A program made the translations under genes and the position numbers. DNA of 64,000 nucleotides from Isoetes taiwanensis. Lineage: Eukaryota > Streptophyta > Lycopodiopsida > Isoetales > Isoetaceae. This document shows, piece by piece, positions 43,152 to 53,944 of this stretch. Location: assembly GCA_021234155.1 (NCBI GenBank), contig JAJEKV010000517.1, forward strand, positions 62,001 through 126,000. The letters are read 5' to 3'. Under the pieces are notes generated by a model. That model made no database searches. It saw nothing but the letters and a program-made list of their open reading frames with translations, and was not told where the DNA came from. Numbering within the stretch: the first letter of the stretch is position 1; every line of letters starts with the position of its first letter.

Positions 43152-45992
43152 TTCCTCCTTCAGCTTATAAGTCTGTAAGTCTGCAACCTTGTCTGCAACA
43201 TTTAATTGATCCCTGAACCTTATAAGTTTAGTCTCTGGTAGAGCCTTGGTAAAGATATCTGCTACTTGATTATTTGTATCAATATATGTCATCTGGATGA
43301 GCTTCTTCTCAGCAAGATCTCTTATAAAGTGCATATTTAACTCAATGTGTTTTGTCCTGTCATGATAGACTGGATTCTTGACAATTGCTATACAACTCTG
43401 ACTGTTAGTCCATATTTCTGTGGGAGCTTGTTGTCTGCAACCTATTTCATCCAGCAATCTTCTCAACCACACTAATTCTTTGGCAACAAGAGAAGATGCA
43501 GCATATTCTGCTTCAGCTGAGCTCATTGCCACTGCAGTTTGTTTTTTACATTTCCAGGTTATCACTCCTCCTCCTAAGAAAATAGCATAGCCAGATGTTG
43601 ATTTCCTAGTGTGCAGATCTCCTCCCCAATCTGCATCACTATAACTCATCATGGCCAGATTTTCTGAGTTGTAACAGATGCCATAAGTTTGAGTTCCCTT
43701 TAGATATTTGAGTACTCTTTTAGCTGCCTCCCAATGTGCTTTGGTTGCATCATGATTCCTCCTGCTCAAAATGTTTACTGCATATGCTATGTCAGGTCTA
43801 GTACTGTTTGCTAAAAACAGTAGGCAACCAATCAGAGCTCTATAAGGCACATTTTGCATTTCATTTATCTCCTCACTAAAGACATCATGGACATCTGTCA
43901 GTCGATGTCCAGTTACTATAGGAATTTTAGAAGGTTTAGCTTCAATTAGGTTGAACCTCTTCAACATATTTCCTATATGTGTGCTTTGGTGTAGCTTTAT
44001 CCATTTTAAATCTCTGTTCCTAATCACTTCAATTCCAAGAAATTTTTTAAGCTCACCCAAGTCTGACGTTTGAAACCTGGCTTTTAAAATATCTTTGCAT
44101 ATGTTCAGAATTTGTAATGAACTTGCAACCATAATGCAATCGTCCACATATAATGCAATGATGCAAAATTCTCCACTTTGCTCAAATCTATAAAGATTCC
44201 CATCATTTTGTAATTTCTTAAATCCCTGTTCTTGCAAAAACTGATTTATGCATAGGTACCATTCTCTAGGGGATTGTTTCAATCCATAAACAGCCCTTTT
44301 GAGCTTCCAAATCATGTTATTGCCATGTGAATACCCTGGAGCCTGTTTCATATATGCTTCCTCTTCTAGAGTGGCATTTAAAAATGCTGTTTTCACATCC
44401 ATATGGTGAATTTCCAAATTCATTGCATTTGCCATGGCTAGCAACACTCTAATGCTTGTAAGTTTGACTATAGGAGAGTATGTTTCATCATAGTCTCGTC
44501 CTTTCTTCTGTGTGTATCCCTGAGCAACCAATCTAGCCTTGAACTTCTTAGTCCCATCAGGATTTAATTTGATTTTATACAACCATTTACTTCCAATAAT
44601 GTTTTGCTTACCATCAAATTTAACCAGCTCGTATGTGTTGGTCTCTTGGAATGATTTAAGCTCATCATCCATGGCTGCCATCCACTTCTCTTTGTCTTTA
44701 CTTTGTTGAGCTTCCTCAAAGCTTTGAGGAATAACTTCATCCTCTAGTATGGCCATAATTTGCTCATGTTCAAATGTAACAACTCTTCTACTTCTTCCCA
44801 ATTCATTTCTCCCATATAATTTTCCTTCTTCTAATTTAGCTTCCTCCACTAACTTTTCTGCTTGAGTTTTTCTTTTCTTCTTCTCTATATGGTGATCCCT
44901 AGGACCTCCTTGATCTTGATCCTCTGCTGGTGCATTTGTCATTTCTGGAATCTCTGTGGCTACTGAACTTAGATCTTCTTTCTCATTATCATCTGCATCA
45001 TCTATATCAAATTCAGATTGTGTCTCTGGTTTTGTTATGTCAGCTTTGACTCCTTTTTTATATCTATCTTTGTATAGTATGCTCTCATTGAACAAAACAT
45101 CCCTGCTGATTATGATAGATTTGGTTTCTGGAACATATATTCTGTAACCTTTAGACTCCTCATCATACCCAACAAGAAATCCAATTTCAGCCTTGCTGTC
45201 TAGGTTTTTCCTTAACTTGGTTGGAACATGAGTATACACCAAGCAACCAAATGCTTTCAATCTTTCATAATTTAGCCTTTGGTTTGGATTCCACAAGATA
45301 TCTAGGATGTTACCCTTTAGACTAGCTAATGGTAACATGTTTTGTATTAGAACTGCAGTAGACAAAGCCTCTTCCCACAATTTATTGGGCAGACCACTTC
45401 CTTTTATCATTGCTCTTACTGCATCCATCAATGTTCTATTCTTCCTTTCAGAGACCCCGTTTTGCTGAGGGGAATATCTGGAGGTCAGTTGCCTCTTGAT
45501 TCCATGAGCTATGCAAAATTGCTTAAATTGTTTGGCAAGATATTCTCCACCTCTATCAGACCTAATGCATTTAGGTAGATGACCAGTTTGTCTTTCCATC
45601 TCTGCTACATATTGTTTGAATGCACTCAAAGCTTGAGATTTCCTTGTCAAACAGTATGTCTTGCACTTTCTGCTGTAGTCATCTGTGAAGGTTATAAAGT
45701 ACCTTTTGTTGTTTCTACTTTGTACATTCAAGGGGCCACATAGGTCTGAATGTACCAATTCTAGAACCTGCTGGGCTCTAGTTTTACTTTTATGGAATGG
45801 CAGCCTGTTTAGTTTCCCTAAGGCACATCCTTCACATATAAACTCATTTGCCTTGGTATCATGGTAGTTAATGTAACCAAGCTTCAATAAGAGTTTTAGA
45901 TTTTTGTGGTTTGTATGTGCAAGCCTTCTGTGCCACAAGTCTGCATTGTCTTCTTGCAATGCATTTATGCTATGATGCCTCACATTATCCAT
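43149..45992 (-). CDS. Copia pol: integrase, reverse transcriptase, RNase H (947 codons)
   Basis: Open for 947 codons. The pre-integrase zinc finger is near residues 20-53 (L-W-H-R-R-L-A-H then C-E-G-C). The integrase core has H-S-D-L-C-G-P near residue 80, S-D-R-G-G-E-Y near 145 and Q-Q-N-G-V-S-E-R near 178. RT spans roughly 440-680 with M-D-V-K-T-A-F-L near 530 and catalytic Y-V-D-D near 615. RNase H has S-Y-S-D-A-D-W and S-S-A-E-A-E-Y, but the third acidic site reads T-N-S-Q-S where copia elements usually have D-N-Q-S. The stop codon TGA is formed by the first three bases of the 3' LTR, and the polypurine tract encodes the last residues (K-E-E). The start shown is the first Met after the upstream frameshift; in the undamaged element this is one polyprotein with gag. 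Confidence 0.95.
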   Translation of the reverse strand: MDNVRHHSINALQEDNADLWHRRLAHTNHKNLKLLLKLGYINYHDTKANEFICEGCALGKLNRLPFHKSKTRAQQVLELVHSDLCGPLNVQSRNNKRYFITFTDDYSRKCKTYCLTRKSQALSAFKQYVAEMERQTGHLPKCIRSDRGGEYLAKQFKQFCIAHGIKRQLTSRYSPQQNGVSERKNRTLMDAVRAMIKGSGLPNKLWEEALSTAVLIQNMLPLASLKGNILDILWNPNQRLNYERLKAFGCLVYTHVPTKLRKNLDSKAEIGFLVGYDEESKGYRIYVPETKSIIISRDVLFNESILYKDRYKKGVKADITKPETQSEFDIDDADDNEKEDLSSVATEIPEMTNAPAEDQDQGGPRDHHIEKKKRKTQAEKLVEEAKLEEGKLYGRNELGRSRRVVTFEHEQIMAILEDEVIPQSFEEAQQSKDKEKWMAAMDDELKSFQETNTYELVKFDGKQNIIGSKWLYKIKLNPDGTKKFKARLVAQGYTQKKGRDYDETYSPIVKLTSIRVLLAMANAMNLEIHHMDVKTAFLNATLEEEAYMKQAPGYSHGNNMIWKLKRAVYGLKQSPREWYLCINQFLQEQGFKKLQNDGNLYRFEQSGEFCIIALYVDDCIMVASSLQILNICKDILKARFQTSDLGELKKFLGIEVIRNRDLKWIKLHQSTHIGNMLKRFNLIEAKPSKIPIVTGHRLTDVHDVFSEEINEMQNVPYRALIGCLLFLANSTRPDIAYAVNILSRRNHDATKAHWEAAKRVLKYLKGTQTYGICYNSENLAMMSYSDADWGGDLHTRKSTSGYAIFLGGGVITWKCKKQTAVAMSSAEAEYAASSLVAKELVWLRRLLDEIGCRQQAPTEIWTNSQSCIAIVKNPVYHDRTKHIELNMHFIRDLAEKKLIQMTYIDTNNQVADIFTKALPETKLIRFRDQLNVADKVADLQTYKLKEE
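43152..43163 (-). promoter_or_regulatory. Copia polypurine tract
   Basis: On the minus strand 'ctgaaggaggaa' immediately precedes the 3' LTR (TGATGGG). This is the plus-strand primer of the element. Confidence 0.8.
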
Positions 45993-45993
45993 T

Positions 45994-46984
45994 TCAAAGA
46001 GATTTCCAACCCTTTATTTCATTATTCAAATACACATTACATTTGTCTCCTTCAAAAACCACTCGATGCCCCAAATCACACAACTGACTAACAGAAATCA
46101 AGTTTTTAATTATAGATGGCACACACAGAACATTCTCTATGTTCACAACATTTCCTGTAAGATCTTCTAACTGCAAAAGACCAGTCCCCTTCACCTCTTG
46201 AAGAGCTCCATTCCCCACTTGAATTTTTCTGGAACTTGTGGCAGAAATGTTCTTCAAAAGATCAGTAGATTGGACTACTGATCTTTCAGCTCCACTATCA
46301 ACTATCAAGTGATCAGATTTATTAGTAACAATATTATCATTTATCACAGCAAGTTCAACATGTACCTCATCTTCATCGTCCTCCTCAGCTACTCCTTTGG
46401 AAGATATTTCTTGTTCTTGAGCAATATATGCCCTTTCATGCCCTTGGCCTCTCCCTCTTCCAGATCTGCCTCTGCTTGACTCTCCTCTACCTCGAGATTT
46501 GCCAAAATTCTTTGGTGTGGGACATTTTGAGGCTACATGCCCCCTTCCTCCACATGTATAGCAATTAAATTCTTTTTTAAGTCTAGGGCACTCATTTTTA
46601 TAATGCCCTAACTCATGGCAGTTATAGCAGACCACTTTTTCTTTTCTTTTAACTACTAACACTTCTGGAGTTTCTTCATTTTGGCTTTGCCTCAAGATTT
46701 TCTTTTGTTCCCATTCTGTCCTTAAGGTAACTTCAGCTTCTTCTCTGGTTCTACATGAATTCCTTATAAACAAGGCCAAAGTTTCATTTTCACCTATAGC
46801 TCTAGATATTTGTAAGACCTGGCTTCTTTCTGAGATTACAACTCCAGCCCCACTCAGGTCAACAATCAAGTTATCAAATTTGCTAAAGAATTCTCCCACA
46901 TCTTCATCCTCTCTCAATTTCAAACCCCTTAATTCATTTTCAAGCAAGTCTATTTGTGAAGAGGTTTTTTCTTCATAGTGTTTT
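45994..46984 (-). pseudogene. Copia gag C-terminal part and protease
   Basis: This frame continues directly after the in-frame TGA of the upstream gag part, reading L-K-H-Y-E-E-K-T-S-S before the first Met at 46,947. It holds the rest of the capsid (UBN2-like), two CCHC knuckles, C-Y-N-C-H-E-L-G-H-Y-K-N-E-C and C-Y-T-C-G-G-R-G-H-V-A-S-K-C, an Arg/Gly-rich stretch, and the protease active site I-V-D-S-G-A. It ends in a stop at the tail of the protease; the pol frame resumes one base away. Confidence 0.9.
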
Positions 46985-47367
46985 AATCAAAATTTCCACA
47001 TCTCTCTAGGTCCAAGGGATCTAAGTTTGAGACGAATTGAAGGACTTACCTTACAACATATAATCCCTTGAGCTTCTTTTGCCTTAGCTTGCAGAGATTT
47101 GCCTCCACTGGAGCCACTGACTCCTCCACCTATTACACTAGCACTGCCTGCTGTTGGCTGGGCCACAGTGCCAGCAGCTGATCCTGTAGAATCTGACTTG
47201 GTCAGTATTCCTGCTTCTGCTCCCACTGTACCATTTGGATCTACCAGATCCCAGAGGTCTTCCACCTCTAACACATACTTGATGGCATCTTTCCACACCT
47301 GGAACCCTGAGCCACCTTTGTACACATCAATAGTGTTCAGTAAACTAGCAGCAAATCTACTAGACAT
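46985..47367 (-). pseudogene. Copia gag N-terminal part
   Basis: The ATG lies only about 6 bases after the primer site, so the leader is very short. It reads F-Q-V-W-K-D-A-I-K-Y-V-L then D-L-W-D-L-V, the usual copia gag opening, followed by a Ser/Gly/Ala-rich insert and R-E-M-W-K-F before TGA (46,985-46,987). The frame stays open beyond the TGA, so a single base change (for example from TGG) explains the stop; readthrough is a less likely alternative. Confidence 0.88.
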
Positions 47368-47373
47368 TTTGTA

Positions 47374-47385
47374 GCTCTGATACCA
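47374..47385 (-). promoter_or_regulatory. Copia primer-binding site, tRNA-iMet
   Basis: On the minus strand TGGTATCAGAGC, an exact plant iMet primer site, begins one base after the 5' LTR end (CTTCA). Confidence 0.95.
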
Positions 47386-47386
47386 A

Positions 47387-48112
47387 TGAAGAGAATTTAG
47401 AGTTTAAATAAGTTGTACAATCAATCTTCTATATGTCTAGTAAGATTTTCTACTTAGCATAGACTTGGACCATCATATATCTGCAACAAAACTATATTTC
47501 AATCAATATTCACCAGCAACAAGTATTTCCTTCAAACAAGAACTTATAGAGAAGCCAAATTGTGGTCACTCATTCTCTATAGTCCAATGGTCTAGGTCCT
47601 TATACAAAATCAAGCATAATAATAATATTAACCATTGAAATATAACTGAAATACTGTAGCCAATCTACTGTAGCTCGAGCATTGACTTAAACACTGTTCA
47701 TTCATTGACCACCTCCATCTGTTGCCGGATCTTTGCTTTAAGGTCTGCTCAAATCATTCCGTCAAGTCCTCTGCCATTCTTCAATAGATTCCCTCCTTTA
47801 TCTTGTCAGGTTTCGTGCTTTCTACTTTGAGTTCTTCGTCTTCTGCATATATCCCACATAGGCTCGTCTAAAGGGTGGTCGAATCATTTATCCCACAGGC
47901 ATGACATTAAAACTCGGCTTGTCGAACCATTGGAATTGTACCCTTTAATAAATAAACCATTGAATCAAATAAATAAGTTCATACCATGTTCTAAACTTGT
48001 GCTCCCATGATTCAAAGAATGAATCATGGGAGCAATCTTCACCCTTGTAGTATCACCACCATAATTTACCTTTGAAATGAAGAATAATGACTTATAAGCT
48101 GACAACCCATCA
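47387..48112 (-). repeat. Copia 5' LTR
   Basis: 726 bases; on the minus strand it begins TGATGGGTTGTCAG and ends CTCTTCA. It is the partner of 42,417-43,151. Confidence 0.93.
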
Positions 48113-48117
48113 CATGA
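48113..48117. repeat. Copia target-site duplication, right
   Basis: 'catga', identical to 42,412-42,416. Confidence 0.92.
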
Positions 48118-48679
48118 TAACTACAATCAGATCTCGTAAACATGACTAACCGTGGTAGAAACACCGAAATGCTGTGATGGATCCAAAAAAAACACGCCAT
48201 CTGAAACCATGAAGCCACATGATCTGCCCTAAGAAAAAGAAGTCAGTCCGTTGTTGAACTGTATAGTTGCCAAGTTGGAACTGATCCCAATCCCTATTGA
48301 CTCTATTAGTCCCTGGAACATAAGCCTGGAAGATCTGCAAGCTACGGACGACAACAACATTATCACTCATATACTTCAACACACCACAAAGATTGTATCA
48401 AATGCACCCAATAAAACAAAGCTATATAAGCAGGTAAACTTCATATAGTATTGTGGGTAATTGAGAACAATATATGATCATAGAAAATTTGAGGTGCTCA
48501 AATACTCGCAACATATAAAGTTGGAACTAAAGTTGTGCAAGCATGGGTAAACACAATCTATATTTGAATAGATACTCTTAGCATGACAAAGGCAGACCAA
48601 TTTTTCTAAAGCTCCGAAAACGACGTAAATCCATCAAAAAGACTTTTTGTTCGACAAATCTAGGAAGAATGAGACCAAC
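48118..48679. other. Spacer, nothing recognised
   Basis: No repeat ends or motifs. Short open stretches overlap on both strands. Confidence 0.4.
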
Positions 48680-48906
48680 TCCTAAACAATACAAACAACC
48701 CCTGGCACCCTATATAAGAAACAAGAAGCCAACAACCCATCTAGATCTAACAAACATGCCAAACAAAATTTTTAAAAGAAATAATAAAGGATGATCTATA
48801 CAAACTCTATTGCATTCAAACAACCCCTAACACCCTATCTAAAAAACAAAACCAACAACCCATCTAGGCCCAACAACTATGCCAAGCAAAAACTTTTAAA
48901 AAGAAA
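48680..48906. repeat. 126-bp tandem array, units 1 and 2
   Basis: Unit 2 (48,782-48,906) begins 'taataaaggatgatctatac' and ends 'aaaaagaaa'. A partial, more diverged unit 1 precedes it from about 48,680. Unit 3 lies beyond the Helitron at 54,688-54,814, with the same beginning. Shared strings include 'accaacaacccatctagg' and 'caccctatctaaaaaac'. Confidence 0.88.
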
Positions 48907-48933
48907 CTAGTAATGGTGCCCAGCGTTGCTGGG
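48907..48933 (-). promoter_or_regulatory. Helitron 3' hairpin and CTAG end
   Basis: A perfect GC-rich palindrome with 'tgcccagc' and 'gctgggca' arms lies about 8 bases before the terminal CTAG. In Helitrons this hairpin acts as the rolling-circle terminator. The orphan end at 28,306 shares the arrangement and much of the sequence. Confidence 0.8.
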
Positions 48934-49059
48934 CATAAGTTGGGAATCTGTGTGGACGAAAACCTATTCAACTCGATTCGGATTTTTTCAAAATCTAATA
49001 TAATAGAAACTAAGCCCGGCATTCTTTGAGCTTTAAGAGGTTTTTGTGCATTTGACACC

Positions 49060-49862
49060 CTTCCTCTTCCCTTTGCCTTTTGCTCTATCTAGCATTTCCC
49101 CTTTTCCTCATTTCCTTGTACACTTTCCTTTTTCCTTTTGCCTTTTTTCTCTTTTCCATACACGTCTTCCTTTTTGATAGACTTTTTCCCTTCTCTTTTT
49201 ATCCTTTCGATGTCCTTCCCATTTATCCCTTTCATTTTCCTTTCCCTTTTCCCATGTCCTTTTCCCCACCTTTTCATGTATCCATTTTCTTCCTTTCCCC
49301 ATTCTCTTAGCTTTATCCCCACAGTTTTCCTTCTTCTCTTTTCCATTTCCCTCTCCTCTTTTCCTCTTGCCCATTTTCCCTTCCCCCCCCATTTAGCCTT
49401 CCTTTTCCTTTTCCTTTCCCTTCCCTTTTCATTCTTTCGCCACCCTTTCGCTTTTTTTCCCGTGTGTTTTTTCCCTTTTATTTTCCCCTTATTTTTTGTT
49501 TTCTCTTTCCATATGCCTCTTTCCATTCCTTTTTCTCTACCTTTTTTATGTGCCCCTTTTCCTCCTTTCTCCACCCTCTCCATGTCTTTTTGTTGCTTCC
49601 ATTTTTCTCTTTCTTTACCCTTTTCGTCTTCCCTTTTTTTTTCCTGCCCTTATCCCCTTCCCTTTTCTCAATTCCCACTTCCCTTTTTCTAATGCCGTTT
49701 TTTCCAAGTTCTATTTCCTTCTTTCCCCTCCCTTTTTCTTTTTCCTTTCACTTTTCCTTTTTTCATGCCCTTTTCCCTTCCCTTCTTCCCATCCTTTTCT
49801 TACCCCTTTTTTCCTGCCTTTTCATCATTTTCCCAACCTTTCCTCTTTTCCTTTTCTTGGTG
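49060..49862 (+). repeat. 800-bp polypyrimidine tract
   Basis: The plus strand is almost entirely C and T, with scattered 'catg', 'gcc' and 'atg' breaks and recurring 'ttttcccatgc'-like units. Open frames on both strands (Phe/Pro/Ser-rich or Lys/Glu/Arg-rich) follow from the composition and are not genes. It could form triplex DNA. Confidence 0.9.
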
Positions 49863-49874
49863 CCCCTTCTTGGG

Positions 49875-50110
49875 AACCGTATCAAAAGCCTTTGAAGTCC
49901 AAAGCGACAATACAAGTCCTGCCTAGATGAATTAAATTTGTCTTCAATCGATGCCTTGCGGTGTAAAGATATGGTCAATCGTTGAGTGGCGGGGTCTAAA
50001 GCTTACTGTGTGAGGGCTTCCTTTGTCTGTTTGCCTACGCCAGCCGGGTCAAGCTTCTTTCTCGAGAATGCCGATAGGAGTTTGGCAAATCTTGGGTGAC
50101 CATGATCGTC
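49875..50110 (-). pseudogene. LINE ORF2 reverse-transcriptase N-terminal part
   Basis: Across two frameshifts the minus strand reads F-A-K-L-L-S then, after a Lys-rich link, a F-R-P-R-H-S-T-I-D-H-I-F-T motif near 49,965-50,000 and D-L-Y-C-R-F followed by K-A-F-D-T-V-P near 49,885. F-R-x-x-R/H-S-T-x-D-H and the D-F-x-K-A-F-D block are RT motifs 1 to A of non-LTR elements; the first catalytic Asp region is disturbed by a frame change. Nothing of motif C remains. Confidence 0.75.
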
Positions 50111-51309
50111 CATTAATTGGTCGGGGACGGTGTGGATCGCCCCCTTGTGAATTGGAACAACCACCTTGTGGTCCATTGTCGGGGAGACCTTCCCCAATGC
50201 TCTGTTGAGCAGGGGGTAGTGAGGCCACCCGGCACAAGCTGGCTGCCACACCCATTTGGTAACTTCGGCACGCATACCATCGGTCGGCTGCCTTCCCGTA
50301 GCCCTCCTCAACATCCTCCTCCCGCGAGAACCAATGGGGGCCATCTGTCAGGGGGGTATGGGCGTCGCAGCGTCCACGATGGGTCATAGAGGCTGCTGCA
50401 AGTATTGTTCCCCCTTTGCGGTGTGATGTCCCCATAATTTGGGCTGGCCTTGAAGCACTCTGCGCCAAAAGGTTAGGATGGTGTCCGACAGACGAACATC
50501 TCCCCGATGCACACAAAGGTACGCGCCTTTGTCTCTAACCCGGATGGGCGGCGGTGCGTGGTGGTAACTGCAAAAGCGGCATTTTGGATCGAATGTGTGG
50601 CGAACTACGGCTTGCGTTCTTCCTCCTCATCAAACCATGGGTTCTGGCGGGAATGTTTTCTGACCACTGGCGACCGGGGGTGCCAAAACATCATCCCAGA
50701 TTGCATCGTAATGGCGAGTCAGCTGGTTGATGCCTCGGCCGCCTAGTGTGGAGGTCCGGGGGTACGGGAGGGAGTCCATGAGCATCTCGTGTAGTCCTCG
50801 CTTTTGCTCATAATCTAGTCTCAACTCAGGGGCGAGAGGCTGCGGCATAGTGGGGGTCCACGAAAACTGCCAAACCAGTCAAATAAAGTGGGTGGATTCA
50901 GTCGACCTCCTCATCTCGAATCGTGCATTGCCCACCCCCGAAGCTTGGCCCGATGAGATGCATATCTTGCAACTTCGAGCACATAGTCCACACACTAGAC
51001 CCTCCCCTCGATTGTCACAATGCATGTGCACTTGCGGAATCGAGACCCCTTGTAACCGGCCATTGCAAATTATCAAGTCAAAAAAATACCACATAGCGAG
51101 CAACAGCGTCACAAAGCGAGTGTGACTGGCTGTCATCCGATCCTCGTGGCGGGTTATACGCGGGCGAAACGGGCAGGACATCGTCGTGAGGGGTCAAGTC
51201 GCATGGGATGCTCTACTCACAGCAGGTGCATTGAAATCTCCAAGAAGGGCGACCCTACTCAAGCTTGTTGGTCTTCTTGTATGTCATCATATAGATCGAC
51301 ATAGGGTCC

Positions 51310-51800
51310 ATCCTATCCGCATCGGGGGTGGTTACTGCGATAGAAGGTGCTCTCTGCGTGAGGGAAATAATGGTGACGAGGAAAAAGAGGGTTGCCCTTT
51401 GGTATTATGCACCGCGAACCCACAAATACAGGTTGTGTCACGTACGTCTTCACGGAGGGTAAAAGATGTGCTAAGGTTGTCCTAGAGTAGCAAGCCACTC
51501 CCACCATGACCCTCTCCACCCCTGTACGTATTGAAGACCAAAATATTGGTAACCCGTAGGATCAAGTAGCTCGTGGCCGGGGATGCTCCCATGTCTCCAT
51601 GAGAAAGATGAGATCCATATACGCTGCCTCGAAGTTCGTGATCAGTCCCCTTCCTCGCCAAGGGAAGCCTCGACAATTCCATGAGACCACCCGCAGGCAC
51701 AATTCTATTTGTCGGTGAGGGATGCGTATCGCGGCCGAGTCCTTGGGGAGGACTCCGGAAGCAGAGGTCGAAAGGAGAAGTAGATGGAGTCGATGCAAGA
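51310..51800 (-). pseudogene. LINE ORF2 endonuclease N-terminus
   Basis: The frame 51,562-51,798 contains L-R-V-V-S-W-N-C-R-G-F-P-W and D-L-I-F-L-M-E-T-W, the first two strands of the APE-like endonuclease with the metal-binding Asn and Glu intact. A G-G-E-G-H-G-G-S-G-L motif follows in a neighbouring frame at ~51,500. The enzyme would nick the insertion target. It is better preserved than the copy at 243-560. Confidence 0.8.
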
Positions 51801-53944
51801 TGTATCAGGAGGGTATGGGTCGAGGGAGCGTGGAGTAGGAGTGCGGAAGGGGGGCGTGGTAGGAGCGGCGTATGCGTCGCGGCAAAGGCTAGTTGGGGGC
51901 TGCGGGGCTGCTGCCGGCGTGTCAGTTGGGAAAATGTGCATCCCGAACCAATCTGCGGCACCCGGTGGCGAATGCCTCCGACCCTCGACAAGCTCTCGGT
52001 GCCGTGCCTCATGTTTGGGCTGTGTGTGAGGTCCGGTCCCACGCATGGGGATGTCCCCTTGACATTTGGCCGGGCGCAATATGGCATCGCACTGTGCATC
52101 GCGGTAGAATATGACAATGTGGTCACGACCGGGCGGCGAGCCCCATGGCCGGGCGCCGAGAAATGTGAATCGCTCGGCGAATGTCATCCGATCGAGAATG
52201 TGTGTTCGATGTTGTGGGCGAGACTCTCCCCCGCGATGCGCATGCCTCGAACTACCGGTAGGGCCTCTCCGGGCCTCCCCCGAGTTCTGCGGCTCAGCGG
52301 GTCAGCGGTGGGCGAGGGGCGGGGTCCCTTGGCCGGGGTGGTGGCGGTGGCTGGGATGGCGCGAGTGCATTTGGAGTCGCGGGGCGCGGTCGCGGGGGCC
52401 CGGCTGCCGCGTGGAGAAGCTGATGGCGGGGTAGCTGATGAGCCGCATTCGACCCCAATGAAGTCGGAGACACAGCTCTTGCGAACTCTTCGCCGCTTTT
52501 GGCCATCTCTTACCGTGACTGCCAGGTGACCGGGAAAAGTCAGGCTAGCTGCGTCAACCGGGGCTCCAGCGCGTCTGGGTAATGCCATATCTGAGTTGTA
52601 TGAGGTTGTTTTGGCGGGGATCGTACCGAGCCGCCAAGTATTCACAGAGTAGTATCGGTCCCGTGAGGGTTGCCCCTCTCGCCAACACTTTTGGCCTCTA
52701 CATTGATCGATTAGAGTCCCGCCTTCGAAAGCATGGGGGATGGCATCGGCTTTGCACTGCGTCATCCCGCCACCATCTATCTGGACGATGTTGGCCTCAC
52801 CGCCCACACCCTGATCTCCACCGGATGCCCTAGATACATTTTGTCGCTACGTACATGCGGCGTGAGTCCCGCCAAGGCTGTGGTGGTTCTCATATCCTCT
52901 TCCACGCCACCCCATGCCTCCGCGACTCACATATTTGGGATACCGTGACGCCACTTCACCTACAAGTACCGCTTCCGCCGGAGCGCTTATCCGCTATGGT
53001 GACAAAATAGCCGGAAAGTGCTTTATGCCGCGTAACAAATACCACCGTGCAGAGCTCTTATGATTGGGGCCATCAAATACATCTGCTCGCACCGGCCGAA
53101 ATTGGCCTCTTCCAGTATCGGTCGGTTTGGGGCTCTACGCTCTTTGGCGACTGAATGACTCTCGGAGCGTGTGCGGCGGCATTTTGCACGAGGCACTTGG
53201 GGTGAAACCTTCAGTCCCCCATCGGTCGCTGCAGAAACTGGATTCTTTGCCGCTTGTGTGGCAGCCCTGATAGACACATCGCCTATTTGAGAAAAGTGGT
53301 TACTATGGGTGATGCGTGGCCCCGCGACCGGCTTAACCGCGGGTAATGGGTCCGCTAGCCGCTTAGGCCCTTGTTTGAGGGTAAGAGAGATGGTTCGCCA
53401 GATGGAGCGTCGCGAGAGAACACGATCGTCGCAGTGAACCTGGCTGACACGTCGTGACGTACTGCGGGAGTACCCTAGACGCTTGTTTCCTTGGCAAGCT
53501 CGGGACCCGGTGCTCTAGAGCATGTCAAAATGGCCCATTACAAGGAGCACATCAACCGGTTTTAGCAGGGGCCACAGCTCTACTGCGTTCCCGAACGCCT
53601 CAAAAGCGCAGACTCTTTGCCTCCATTCAGCCTGAAGTGCCCACCATCTTCCGCTCGAGGCGGGGCGGGGTGGATTGGGGGAGCCCGCCGGAGACGAGCT
53701 CTGTCGGTCTTTGTCAAGCCGGGTGCCATTGAGGATGAGTCTCACACTTTCCGTTGCTGCTCGTTCGGTGAGATCCGGGCGACATCGCTCCCTTAATGCT
53801 GACGGACTTGTTTTACATTTGCTGATGAACACACCAGGTCGGACGTTGCCACCGGGTCATTATTCGTGAGGTGCCTTGGACTGCGAGGTCACCTTTTTGC
53901 CCCCGCTTTCTTTCGTGATTAGGCACTCTGGTCGCGATGCATGG

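Larger units (their letters stand above)
42417..48112 (-). mobile_element. Ty1/copia LTR retrotransposon, 5,696 bp, nearly intact
   Basis: Two LTRs of 735 and 726 bases in direct orientation bound the element, which is flanked by the 5-bp duplication 'catga'. On the minus strand the LTR runs TGATGGG...CTTCA. The order is LTR, iMet primer site, gag with two zinc knuckles, protease, integrase, reverse transcriptase, RNase H, polypurine tract, LTR: the copia order (integrase before RT). Only two frame lesions were seen, a TGA in gag and a one-base shift after the protease, plus an RNase H active-site substitution. The high LTR similarity indicates a much younger insertion than the gypsy or LINE copies. 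Confidence 0.95.
49863..53880 (-). mobile_element. LINE copy 2, 3'-truncated, carried in the Helitron
   Basis: GC-rich and homologous to copy 1 at the window start. On the minus strand it holds, in order from high to low coordinate, an unassigned upstream part that should contain ORF1, the ORF2 endonuclease start at ~51,700, and the early reverse-transcriptase motifs at 49,880-50,060. It then stops at the polypyrimidine tract, before the catalytic Asp pair of RT and with no 3' tail. LINE insertions usually keep the 3' end, so the loss here points to later deletion or to partial capture. Numerous frameshifts occur. Confidence 0.75.

Noticed and set aside
49089-49930. Long Phe/Pro-rich (plus) and Lys/Glu-rich (minus) open frames
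   Set aside because: They are explained by polypyrimidine composition; several frames are open at once on both strands.
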